This document shows, piece after piece, positions 19,801 through 29,852 of a stretch of DNA of 64,000 nucleotides. The notes beneath the pieces are model-generated. The model had not been told where the DNA came from. It did no database searches and saw only the letters and a program-made list of their open reading frames with translations. The first letter of the stretch is position 1. Every line of letters begins with the position of its first letter. A program made the translations under genes and the position numbers. The DNA lies in the NCBI GenBank assembly GCA_025526935.1, contig JAHLKD010000004.1:310001-374000 (forward strand), written 5' to 3'. This DNA comes from Cladochytrium replicatum (Eukaryota > Chytridiomycota > Chytridiomycetes > Cladochytriales > Cladochytriaceae).

Positions 19801-22046
19801 ATGAATGGTCATCACAAAGCCACTCTGCACGGTGTGATTGTTCAGATGGATGGACGCGCAATTCCAGCACCAATGCGAATATCAGCGTCGGCGCTTTCGC
19901 TGGCTCATCTGGGAAGACGGAATGACCGCGATCTGCATGTGCATTCACCACACCAGCTAAACAGCACGCCATACATATCCTCTGGCGACATTTTCTCGTC
20001 CACGCAATATCCGCACCATGCCCACCACCTGCGAGTGTCTGCGCAAAAATCAGTCTTGGTATTTTCAGGAGGGACCGCTTTTAATTCGTTTGTGCAGATG
20101 CTGCAGCAGATCACTGAAAACGTGGCATATGTTTTGCCCGTTTCCGACGATGGTATGATTTTACTCGACGAAATGAATGATTGAATGAATAGTCTGCAAC
20201 AAGGATAGGTGGCTCCACTTCTGAAATCGTCAAGATCGTCGGTGGTCCTGGTGTTGGAGACATTCGATCACGCCTAGTTCGGCTTGCAGAAACAAAAACA
20301 TCGGAAGTGAGTAGGATAACGATCGCGCGCATTTGGAGAGCTGTCTGATTTCAAAGCTTAGGCTAAAGCGGTGCACGATTTGCTCACCTATCGTCTTGCG
20401 GGAGATTGCTCACATGCCGTGGCAAAGAATGAATGGATGGATGTACTTGACGGCGTTCATGTTCTTTGGGGAGGGATTTCTGAGCCGTACAGAGAAACGA
20501 TCAGAGCGTTTTTGTGCCATTTCCACGCTGAGCTGATGCGACAAAGCTCCGCTCGGGGAGTGTTTGACTTTAGGAACGGTTCAATCGGTAACTTTTTTTT
20601 GACCGGCTGTCGTCTATTTTTCAACAGTCTGGAGGTAGATCTATCATTGAAAAGATTATTGAATACTGAATCATTCTGCTGATCAAGGCGGCCATTTTCC
20701 AGTTTGCGAGAATGATCCGATTGCCGGCTCAAACGGAAGTGATTCCTGTTGTTGTGACGTCTGCGCATCATCCAATCGTGATTGCCGCAGAATTGCGCGA
20801 TAAGTCGTTGCTGGTGGGTCAATGCGAGATCTCTCATCCTGGGGTTACCGAGCCTTCGCCCAGGAGAGTTTCTGTTTCTGGCCGGGACACACCTGGAGTT
20901 GGGACACCAACCGCACTCAGTCGCCGCATTCTTGTCGGCCAGGTGGTAGAAGGCCTTGCATCGATCCCAGAACAAAAACCAATATCGTCAACTCCTTCGA
21001 ATCTCATGTTTTCGAAGACGGAAGTTCACCCTCTTCCAAGTCCGATCAGGCGAATATTCTATATAAACTCTGAGCGTCAAGAAGTTTTTCCGAGACTTAA
21101 TCCGTTGGTGATTCCCAGTCTCTCCGGACTCTCCGGAAAGAAAACGATCATTTATTCGATTGGGTCGCTCTATACCTCAATCATTCCGTGCTTGATTGTG
21201 CCGGGAATTGGCCATCTGCTGGCAGATGCAGTTCAAGCCCGATTTTTCATGGGTACGGGGCAAGCTCGACCGTGGAGGGCGGAAACACCAGAATCTGGGC
21301 CAGCTTCATCCTCCGGAGCTTCTTTTGACGACAGCGACCTTGAAACCTCAAGGGGGGACATGGTAATTGAGGAAACAGGAGGTGAAGATTCGAAGTTGTC
21401 CCTCACATTGTCACCGGTGGTCGGTGGACGGCTGATTCGACGACATACAACGCCAAGCAGACAACATCCCCCTTCCCCAAAACTTCGCAAGGGGCCAAGG
21501 GCATCGACCGACGTACCACCATCACCCGGAATGGTTGAATCTCCACAGAACATTTTCAGCATGTTTGATTCGCCCATACCACCACCTCGAGTCAAGATAC
21601 TGCTACTGAACAGTACGAACGACAGAGAAACGGCAGGATACACGGCGTTGGACTTTATTCTCGCGATTACAGATGCGCTCAACTACAGCTGCATAGCGGC
21701 TGGCAGCACCAGGGGAGAGCAAGTGGATCATCTCAACGCGATTGAACGGTTGCGACGAGTCTACAGTGAGCCTGGAAAGATCCAGCGACCGCCGCTAGAA
21801 CATTCGGAAAAGAGTGGGGAGGACAGGGTTGCAGATCACCAGCTTTTGCCGCATCCACCCCGTGCATACATTACACATCTACTGTTCGTGGAAGGTGGAG
21901 AGATAGAAGCGGATGTTCCAAAGATCGAAGCATATGGAATCAGGTGTGTGAAACTTCGCGGGACGATGGGCGAGCTCCAGTCTGCGGGGCAAAAGCTGTT
22001 TGATGGGGAGGAGTTGCGCAAAGTGCTCGAGCCGCTGATGATGTGA
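19801..22046 (+). CDS. CofD/UPF0052 (YvcK-like) family protein, YNL011C homologue
   Basis: Four exons (19801-20152, 20209-20306, 20362-20634, 20688-22046) give 693 residues. The core shows the family's nucleotide-sugar/phosphate-binding pattern: VLVFSGGTAFNSFVQ, VLPVSDDGGSTSEI, GGPGVGDIRSRLVRL, and later NGSIGNFFLTGCRLFF. The C-terminal part has YSIGSLYTSIIPCLI and LNSTNDRETAGYTALDFI. Bacterial YvcK regulates central carbon and cell-wall metabolism; archaeal CofD transfers phospholactate. The fungal branch (S. cerevisiae YNL011C) has, to my knowledge, no assigned function. A long insertion of about 150 residues, rich in Ser and Pro, interrupts the C-terminal half and is probably disordered. 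The ATG at 19801 is the first in frame. The gene is head-to-head with the mitochondrial-looking gene. Confidence 0.83.
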
Positions 22047-22519
22047 GCTGTGTAGTAATAGTTAACAACTTTTTGTGATTTACAAATTTCACACGAAATC
22101 AAATGCGAGTTGGCCGCACTCAGCCACAACCACGGCCGCAAGACTGAGTGAGTGACCCTGAGGCGAGAGGACCCACCGGCGGAGACGACGAAACGTAATC
22201 GGACGAGCGGAGAAGCTACATCGAAGCCTTGCTTTCGCTCATTTCGGTGAATACTTGCACATATCTGCGTGGAGTGGCCTCTTACAAATCAATCCCATCA
22301 GTTAGTTTGTACATTCAAACCACAAATTCTTCTTTGGCATCAGCAGACAAGCGTATGTGGAAGGATTCCGTCTTCATCTAGAGTCTGGACTCTCTCCACT
22401 CCAATCGTATTGTATATTTCGTTTATTACTTGGGCGGACGGGGTACACCGGAGCGGGGAAAAATTCCTGACACTGGGTTGCTGCCGCATTAGCCCACAAA
22501 GTTCCATAGGCCGTCTGCG
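22047..22519. other. Intergenic and leader region
   Basis: These 473 bases separate two plus-strand genes and would hold the terminator of the CofD-like gene and the promoter and leader of the tyrosine phosphatase. No motif stands out. Confidence 0.45.
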
Positions 22520-25474
22520 ATGGGGACGACTGTTTCTAGGCCGTTTCAGACATCAGGACTTCCCCGGCCGTCCGCTGTTCAGACTCACTATCCAGCTTCG
22601 CCTTCTCGTGCCTCTGCGGACTTCCCACGCAGCGAAGCGCCGGTCGCTGCGTTGAAGATCCCGCGGAAGGACGAAGTGTTATTTTCTGCCGAAGAAAGCT
22701 CCGACTCGAATTCTACATCGTTTTCATTTGTGAGGTCGTATTCATCTGGTGCCGCCCTTCAGAGCACCGAAAGCGTACCAGCTGACTCGGTTCCCCCACC
22801 GTCCTCTCTTTCTGGTGTTCTTCAACGGAAGCACGTTGGTCTTGTTGGTCGGAAAGCTGGTTCCTTAGCCAGTCGACGCTCAACTTCTGCATCTGGGCCT
22901 GATCGTAGGAGAGCCAACGCGGAGAACGAAGCATCCCTCCCGCGACTCACACTTTCACTTCAGCCACCTAAACTCGACACATCTAGCCTCCACGTCCCAG
23001 CCTTCTTGCCAGATAGCCCTATGTCTGCCGGAAGCAAACCTGGATCCGGACTCCCAATCATAGCCTTGGAGCTCAATGAAGACTCGGTGCCACGATGGAT
23101 GCGGCATATCATCAATATGGGTCCGGGGATTGCTGCGTACCTTAATGGGCAATTCCGAAGCATTGAGACCACAGAAGGAAATCGAATAAGCAACGCTGCG
23201 CCGGGACGGGGGATATCCAGTGACGATCCCACCGCACCAGCCAACCATACCATGAACATTGCGCACTCGAAGCCCCAGTACCGCCGCAACCGGTACAATG
23301 ATATTATACCTTACGATGGATTCCGCGTGCAGCTCCATAAGCCGTCACCTGTTCAACATCTGATCGGGCGGCGGACTTCTGGGATGATGGATGGCATCCC
23401 CACCTCAGACTACATCAATGCATCCCCGATCCGAGGAATTCGGGGCATGAGCGAGTTCAGATACTACGATATTCCGGGCCGCGTTAGTTTCGAGGTTGCA
23501 GTGGATGATAAACGATACATCGCTTGTCAGGGACCATTGGAGTCTACAGCTTGTGATTTTTGGCAGATGGCGTGGGAGCAGCGAACTTCGGTGATTGTTA
23601 TGCTTACAAAAGATGAGGAACGTGGGAGAGTCAAGTGTTTCCGGTACTGGCCAGACGGGATTGGAAGTGCACTGATATGGAACATGCCACACATGGTAGC
23701 TCCAAATGGTGCGCCACTACCCCCCGGACAAATGATTGCTTTGCGAGTGCGAATGGAGGATGAGGAGAGTGTATCGCCGGATCAGGAAATAGTTCTTCGG
23801 GAAATGACCATGCAACTTGTGGTGTTGCCAGTACTACCCCAAACCCCAACAACAGCTTCACCCTCCACCACTGGCACAGGGAACATGTTCTTTTTCAACC
23901 CACCATTGCCCGATCCGACTCAACAGCAGCAAGCATCGCAACCTCAGCTTCGTCGTCAAGCATCTCAGCAGATCTTGCAAGTTCTGGAGTCTAGAAAAAT
24001 TTGGCAGCTTCATTTCCTTGGTTGGCCCGATCATAAGGCCGGTAGCCCCCGTAGCGTGTTGTCGGTACTCGACCTTGCAAACTCTCTTCAAAAGCGATCC
24101 GTGTTAGAGGCCCGACAAGCCATGCGCGAGGCAGCCGCACAACCGATACCGTTCAAACAAGTTCGTTTCACACCGGGAAGTCAAATCGACGAGGATGCCA
24201 CTCTTGTCAATGGAGTCGACGCATTGGCAGGGCCAAGTCCACCACGCAAACGACGCGAGGTTGGTGACATGCATATCTCGATGGAGAATGACGAACTTGT
24301 GGCCGCCAAAAGAGCACGAGACAACTCATCCAAACCAGAAAGTACTGGAGATTCCTCTAATATACCAACTCCACTGGCACTTCCTCGAATTTCAACGCGA
24401 CCCACTGTAAGGATACCGCAAGCGGGTCTGATCTCACCATTGACACCGACGACAAATGCAGTTGCACCGCTTCTCGTCGGACCGATGATTGTGCATTGCA
24501 GTGCGGGATGTGGTCGCACAGGTACATTTATCACGATCGACTTGGTTCTTGCTATTCTGGACCGCGTTGCGACTAAGCATGTGATTGAGAGTGGAAATTC
24601 GCCCACACCACAAGACTACGAGCCAGATCCTGAAGCCAATGCAAACGACATGGATCTAGTTTATGCCATTGTTCACCATCTGCGAAACCAGAGAGTGTCT
24701 ATGGTCCAGACGCTCGAGCAGTACGCGTTCTGTTACGAAGCTGTGCTGTTGCGTTTGGTTGAGTGGGTTGCTGCGGGGAGGACACTGAAGTGGCCAAATC
24801 CGCCTCGACCGGAGCCCGGCCCATCAAGCGACTCGTCACGACAGCGAGGCGGTAGCATTTCGGAATCGGATCGGCAGTCACGACGATCATCGACTCGTGG
24901 TGGTGGAGGGGGAAGTATCGGGTCGGGATCGAATGAGAACCGTACACCCGGCTCCGTTGACGACGTGGCGGCGACTTCGGTGCCGGTAGGGGGCAAGAAG
25001 CGGTTCAGTGGCGTGAATGGGTCTGGAATCAAAACATCTGTGCCGTACGTGGTTTCTCCGGCTTCAGCACCTGCGATAGGAGTCAAGAAGGGGATCCATG
25101 CACGTCGCATGATCTTGAAAACTATGCGAGATGACGATCCGCCACCAACGCCGAGCGGTGGGAAAGCGTTTTCGTGGGACGACGTCGTGATTCCGACACC
25201 TGCGTCGTCCACCGCGGATGCCGAGAACGCGCCTTTGGAGAATGTTGAGAAACGGGATGCTGAGAACACCATGTTGTCGGAAAATGCTGAGAACCGCGAC
25301 CCAGTTATCATGTCGAAAGATGTAATCCAAAAGGAATTGTTGGAGAGCGAGGTGCAGGTGATGGATGATGTGGTACCCAATTGCAAAGACGAGGGGACGG
25401 TGCCAGTGCCTGTTGCTGATGAAGTTGTTGGGTCTGTACTGCGACCTATTGACACGCAGGCAGACGTCTCTTGA
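22520..25474 (+). CDS. Classical protein-tyrosine phosphatase with N-myristoylation motif
   Basis: This is one intronless frame of 984 residues. The N-terminus MGTTVSRPF fits the myristoylation consensus (Gly2, Ser6, basic residue 7). A disordered Ser-rich region of about 230 residues follows. The PTP domain spans about 250-760: NRYNDIIPYDGFRV, DYINASPIRG, YIACQGPLESTACDFWQMAW, RVKCFRYWPDG, the acid loop WPDHKAGSP, the active-site loop VHCSAGCGRTGTF (catalytic Cys and Arg) and QTLEQYAFCYEAV (catalytic Gln). The domain is stretched by two Ser/Pro/Gln-rich insertions, one before the WPD loop and one before the active-site loop. The last 220 residues are disordered. Such enzymes dephosphorylate phosphotyrosine, in yeasts mainly on MAP kinases. 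Lipid anchoring would place this one at a membrane, unlike the soluble yeast PTPs. Confidence 0.93.
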   Translation: MGTTVSRPFQTSGLPRPSAVQTHYPASPSRASADFPRSEAPVAALKIPRKDEVLFSAEESSDSNSTSFSFVRSYSSGAALQSTESVPADSVPPPSSLSGVLQRKHVGLVGRKAGSLASRRSTSASGPDRRRANAENEASLPRLTLSLQPPKLDTSSLHVPAFLPDSPMSAGSKPGSGLPIIALELNEDSVPRWMRHIINMGPGIAAYLNGQFRSIETTEGNRISNAAPGRGISSDDPTAPANHTMNIAHSKPQYRRNRYNDIIPYDGFRVQLHKPSPVQHLIGRRTSGMMDGIPTSDYINASPIRGIRGMSEFRYYDIPGRVSFEVAVDDKRYIACQGPLESTACDFWQMAWEQRTSVIVMLTKDEERGRVKCFRYWPDGIGSALIWNMPHMVAPNGAPLPPGQMIALRVRMEDEESVSPDQEIVLREMTMQLVVLPVLPQTPTTASPSTTGTGNMFFFNPPLPDPTQQQQASQPQLRRQASQQILQVLESRKIWQLHFLGWPDHKAGSPRSVLSVLDLANSLQKRSVLEARQAMREAAAQPIPFKQVRFTPGSQIDEDATLVNGVDALAGPSPPRKRREVGDMHISMENDELVAAKRARDNSSKPESTGDSSNIPTPLALPRISTRPTVRIPQAGLISPLTPTTNAVAPLLVGPMIVHCSAGCGRTGTFITIDLVLAILDRVATKHVIESGNSPTPQDYEPDPEANANDMDLVYAIVHHLRNQRVSMVQTLEQYAFCYEAVLLRLVEWVAAGRTLKWPNPPRPEPGPSSDSSRQRGGSISESDRQSRRSSTRGGGGGSIGSGSNENRTPGSVDDVAATSVPVGGKKRFSGVNGSGIKTSVPYVVSPASAPAIGVKKGIHARRMILKTMRDDDPPPTPSGGKAFSWDDVVIPTPASSTADAENAPLENVEKRDAENTMLSENAENRDPVIMSKDVIQKELLESEVQVMDDVVPNCKDEGTVPVPVADEVVGSVLRPIDTQADVS

Positions 25475-26157
25475 AGTACTAGTTATAGCTCACCATTCAA
25501 ACCTCGCGTTTAGCTTCTTCTTTTGTCCTTTTTTTTAGCTATTATCGCTTTCATGACTAAAACAATTTTCACTTTCGACTAGACACAATCACTTGGCTTT
25601 ACCTTTGTTTGATCGACAGCTTTGTGACACATCCGGAACTTAATGCGTTGAAGTACTTTTTTCTTCACTTTTGGGTAGAATGCCATTTTCCGTCCTTTGT
25701 AAGCGCATTTTTTCTACCTAGTTTATAGTTTTCATCATCGGGGTTCAATTGTAGCTTATATGGTGTGAAAAAACGAAAACAAGATTTTTAGTTTTATGTC
25801 TACTCTGGCAAAGATGAACCCCTTTTGGCGGGTTCATCCCATTCTTCCGTTTATCAAATAGCGTTGGCGTCTTCCTGTGCTACTTCTATCCTTTATCTTT
25901 CTGTGTTGCGGACAACCGGAACACATCAACGTCTTGTGCCTTAAAGTTGGGAGTGTTTATTGATGCGAATTTATTTGTGCTCTCTCCCCATGTTAAACTT
26001 GTTTTATCGTCCTTTTTTTTCTGTTACTCGCTTTTCTCCATTTGTTCTAGTTTTCAATTTTTTGGCAAAATTGCGATCAGTGCAGAAAAATGAACGAAAT
26101 TTGAAGGGTTTGAAAAAAGTAGAAAGATTTTGTGCAGTACGCTGCCTTTTAATTTGA
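25475..26157. other. T-rich intergenic region between convergent genes
   Basis: About 680 bases lie between the ends of the phosphatase (plus) and the membrane protein (minus). The sequence is T-rich on the plus strand and offers several AT-rich candidates for 3' processing, but no coding potential I trust. Confidence 0.5.
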
Positions 26158-27453
26158 TCAAGCGTTCTCTTCTTCCGCCAGCACGTCCAATATAGCTGCA
26201 GAAGAGGACAGCAGCGGCGATGCTTCCCGGAAACGGCGGGAGAGCTCATCGAGTGCGTCAGGGTCACCATTCTTTGCTTGGCGAGCCAACGCACCCAAGG
26301 TTGCGTCCTTCTTCGCCGATAATGGAGCAGCCGCGACCGCCACCGACGACGCCCGTCCATCGTCATCGCTGTCCTCCTTTTCTTGAGGGATCTCCGCAGG
26401 CTGGATGGTGGGGACCGCGCGATATGTTTGCAGGGGCTGTCCAGTTCCAGACCTTGAGCTCGCGGTTCTTGCCCAATTCTTTTTGTGGAGAGGTGGATCG
26501 GGATGGTCTTCGAAGAGCGTTCGAGAGGTTCGACGTGTATACGGCGCTAGGTTGGATCCGGAGGTGGCGGATCGAGGGCGACCGGAAGCGAGAAGTACGG
26601 TGTCTTGCAAGAGTGGTGATGTGGGATATTGGGGTGTGGATGTTTGGCTCTGAACTTGCGTGGTGGATCCTTCGCTGCTTTCAATGTGTGATAGCGAAAC
26701 ACCGGATTGGGGACGGAGGTCATGAGCTTCGACTTCGATATGCGTCGGGAGGGCCAAGTGTTCGGGTGAGTCGGCAAGTAGCGGACGAGGACTTTGAGAA
26801 ACTGAAAGAACAGGATTGGGGATGCTGGCTATCGGATCCTTTTGCGTTCGTCTTCGAAATCCAAGGACGATTAGCACTCCGAGGACGACGACCAGAAGCA
26901 GAAGCACGGATAGTGCAATGACCACAATTGTTGTCAGCGAGTGTACTTGGGAGCTCAAGTCGTTACTGCTACTCAACACGGATGCCGATGAAGGTGGTAG
27001 AGATGTTGTTGTGGTCCCAATTGATGAACCAGTTGTTGGTGCTCCTGTTGGAGCAGCGCCTTAGAAACAAAATAGAACACTCTGTGGTTTGGATGTATTC
27101 AAACCTGCTTGTATCAAAGAATTTGGCCCAAATAGGCACCCTGCATTGTCTGCACTGACTCTGAGGAAGTACGTCCCATTTGAAGGAAGAGGCGAAACAA
27201 TACCCGAAAAGCTCCCTGTATTGGGCTCACTTAGTGTCCATAGGCTGGACTTTTGTGATCCGGTTGCCTCCCCGTAGCATCCCAGTGTGGCCCAATCGGA
27301 ATTGGTGCCTTCAAAGCATTCAATAGAGACGTTTGCTGGTGATCCTTGCCATCGTGGGCTCTTCAAGATAAAGTATTGGGATGACCAAGAGATGGACACC
27401 TCACTGCCAGAATTCCAGTAGGGGGATGTGCATACGGACTGGCACTCTGCCAT
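26158..27453 (-). CDS. Single-pass surface protein with KRE9-like ectodomain
   Basis: Two exons (27453-27105, 27059-26158) with a 45-nt intron give 416 residues from the ATG at 27453. The first part, CQSVCTSPYWNSGSEVSISW through GIVSPLPSNGTYFLRVSADN, has the pattern of the Ig-like KRE9/KNH1 domain found in fungal cell-wall proteins. A Thr/Ser-rich stalk follows (GTTTTSLPPSSASVL), then one strong membrane helix (VVIALSVLLLLVVVLGVLIV) with a basic stop-transfer FRRR. About 230 cytoplasmic residues are Ser/Pro-rich and end ILDVLAEEENA. The topology is that of a wall-integrity sensor or adhesion receptor. I see no signal peptide at the chosen start, so a 5' exon is probably missing; the frame stays open upstream to 27912. 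It is transcribed away from the GPI-anchored KRE9-like gene nearby. Confidence 0.6.
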
Positions 27454-27676
27454 TTCAATGAGAGCATAGAAAAAACATCCCTCTTTTCTCTTACCTTGCC
27501 TCGCGCCCAAACGCTTGCTTATTCTTGCTTTCATTTCAGCGTCACGATGATCCCGATATGATGTGGCGCAGGATAGACTCAGCGGCGCATGTGCAGTGGC
27601 GCATGCGTTGTGGTTGAGGTCATTCTTGAGCGTCGCTGTCAGCTGTACTCGCAGAACGGCACGTACAACCAATGTA

Positions 27677-28234
27677 TCACTCCCGTCCTTGGCTGTCCTC
27701 GGACGTCCCCTGCTGTTTGCCCGCGTTCCCGTGGTGTCCCGGATACAACGACATCGGATGCTGAGCTTTCGCTGAGGTACTGTACCGAAGCAATTCCCGC
27801 TTTGTGGTAGCGACAACCGGATCACCGCACCAAACCGAGCACAACTTGTTGAGTGCGTGGATGTGATGCCAACTCTGTCGGCAGTTACCCAGTGACCCCG
27901 AAGTCGCGACAACTGCCCAATCTCCTCTCAACGCGACCGACTCCGCCCTCGACCTGCTTCTGCTGATGCCTCGGATCCCTCCCCGACCGTCTTCCCCTCT
28001 CCTGACGATCTGACTTCCTGGTGCTCTTAGTGCGACGTCCTCAGCTCCACAGTTCATCTGGCTGACTTCCTCAACCTGATCTACTTGCACCACCCGGCTC
28101 TGAATGGGTGTGATTTCCTCTTGGCTGGTTCTTAATAAAACATTTGGCACTTTGTTCGCCGCTGGGAACCCAAATGTCACCCGCTTTTGGCACTTTTTTC
28201 TCCTCCTCGAGTCTGCTGCCTTCGCGGCTCGCAT
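27677..28234 (-). CDS. Unconfirmed basic ORF
   Basis: This minus-strand frame of 185 residues starts with an ATG (MRAAKAADSRRRKKCQKRVT). It contains the run KRVTFGF, which happens to fit a PP1-docking pattern, followed by polar sequence without any domain I know. The region is GC-rich and overlaps another open minus-strand frame. It may be an upstream exon region of the membrane protein, a separate small gene or chance. I list it only because it is long for this compact genome and has a proper start. Confidence 0.2.
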   Translation of the reverse strand: MRAAKAADSRRRKKCQKRVTFGFPAANKVPNVLLRTSQEEITPIQSRVVQVDQVEEVSQMNCGAEDVALRAPGSQIVRRGEDGRGGIRGISRSRSRAESVALRGDWAVVATSGSLGNCRQSWHHIHALNKLCSVWCGDPVVATTKRELLRYSTSAKAQHPMSLYPGHHGNAGKQQGTSEDSQGRE

Positions 28235-28909
28235 TAATGCGCTTTAGATTCTTTGGTTGGTTTTCTTGGGAAAATAGGCGTTTGGGACGGTTTTCGTGTT
28301 GCTTTTGGACGCACTGATGTTTTGGTTCTTTTCTGCATGCTGGACTCTTCGATACGATGCCGGTTATAGCCTCCGTTCATTCACTACGGCGAAGTTTTGC
28401 TGACACTGATGCTTCAGTGATTCTAATTTGCCGTACAAAGAATGTGATCTCGTCGGACATACTGGTATATATTTAGCAATTTCTCTTTGCGAGTCTTAGC
28501 TTAAACAGGTCTTGAACAGTTTATTTGGATTTCCATGGGGACCCACTTTTGGGGCATTCGTATTTGCACGGGACAATGTTGACCGATCCTCCTACAGCCA
28601 AACGTCTTCGGATTCTTCAATCCCATATGCTGCTGGTGCCAACCCGTCAGCTGAGATACTTTATGCGTTCAATATCAACATTCTTAGCACAACACCATCA
28701 TCATAGCCCTCTGAAACGGTCCATACTAGTCAGCGTTGTCATCTTTTTCTCGTTCCTCGCCATAATCGGTGGTGCGGAAGTAGTTCCTTACTTTTCTGCT
28801 GTGTTTCTGTTGATTCCCAAATGTCAACCCACTCCTTGATCAATCACGTGCATCGCAACCAACAACAAATTTGTCCCACCTGAAGACACGAAACCAAAAA
28901 TCTGATCCA

Positions 28910-29662
28910 ATGGCAGCAATGCTGGTTCGGCAACTCGGATTATCGCTTATCTTCATCTCAGTAGCCCTTGGACAGACTGGTATGGCCTTCTTTCTTTGAT
29001 TGCTTCTGTCTGACATATGTTGTGCTGAAGTAACCCAAGCACCTGGTGCAACGGCCACCCCTTGTAGCACAAGCTCCAACGCAACCACCGGAGGATGTGC
29101 TGCAACAACAACATACCCTGCTGTCTGTGACCCGAAGGCTGTGCCAGGCGGTTTCCTGTTCAAAAGCCCAATGATCAACACCATAGCCGAAGTCGGCTCG
29201 CCTCTCAACATTTCCTGGTCGTACACACCTTACACAAAGACGAACCTCTTCCCAAACAACAGCATCGAGATCTTTTTCCAGAACGCTGCTGCCGACGGGT
29301 TCAAACCGGCAGTCTGGACGAGATATGTGGCCACCCGTATCTCTCCAAACGCTACCTTTTACATATGGGATGTTCCACAAATCCAGAACGGACAGTACAT
29401 CCTCCGTCTTGTCGCTGATGGCTTTGATCCAGTTGTCGCAGCCGCGAACGGACAAACTGTTTGCTGGTCTGACGGACAGCCGATCCCGCAAATGTCGAAC
29501 GAATTTCGAATCGTGAACCCGCAACCACTGTCTGAAACTCCTGATAACTTTGGACCAAACAGCGGTGCATCTTCCTTGATGTGGTCGACTAGCTTCCAGC
29601 TGTTCCCGATGTCAGTTCTTATCGCCCTTGCCGCAAATTGCGTCGCAACCTTACACTTTTAA
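28910..29662 (+). CDS. Secreted GPI-anchored KRE9-like cell-surface protein
   Basis: Two exons (28910-28979, 29031-29662) give 233 residues. Residues 1-21 are a signal peptide (MAAMLVRQLGLSLIFISVAL). A Thr/Cys-rich segment with paired cysteines follows, then a KRE9/KNH1-type Ig-like domain: FKSPMINTIAEVGSPLNISW, EIFFQNAAADGF, IWDVPQIQNGQYILRLV. The tail has a small-residue site (NSGASS) and ends in a hydrophobic stretch (MSVLIALAANCVATLHF) without a basic end, the form of a GPI-attachment signal. Such proteins sit at the plasma membrane or in the wall; KRE9 itself is needed for beta-1,6-glucan. The 51-nt intron falls right after the signal peptide. It lies head-to-head with the transmembrane KRE9-like gene, about 1.4 kb apart. 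Confidence 0.8.
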
Positions 29663-29852
29663 TTCTTTGACGTTGCTTTCTGTTTTTGTTATATCTACCT
29701 TTAATTTTATGTGCTCAATGATGCGGCTCAAACTTTTTACTGTTCGCTTTTGCTATTGAATAACGTTGTTTCACAGATGCTTTGCTTTTTATTGTTCTTT
29801 TGGTTTTCAGCTTAATTGCAGAGTGTCCTAAGCATGAATCTCTCGAACGTAA

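Noticed and set aside
20457-20975. 172-residue minus-strand frame
   Set aside because: It overlaps two exons and an intron of the CofD-like gene, whose family motifs are clear on the plus strand.
24733-25455. 240-residue open frame on the minus strand
   Set aside because: It lies entirely inside the tyrosine phosphatase gene, antisense to its Ser/Thr-rich tail; the sense frame has clear domain motifs and the antisense product has none.
26220-26921. 233-residue open frame on the plus strand
   Set aside because: It is antisense to the cytoplasmic tail and membrane helix of the KRE9-like surface protein and shows no domain.
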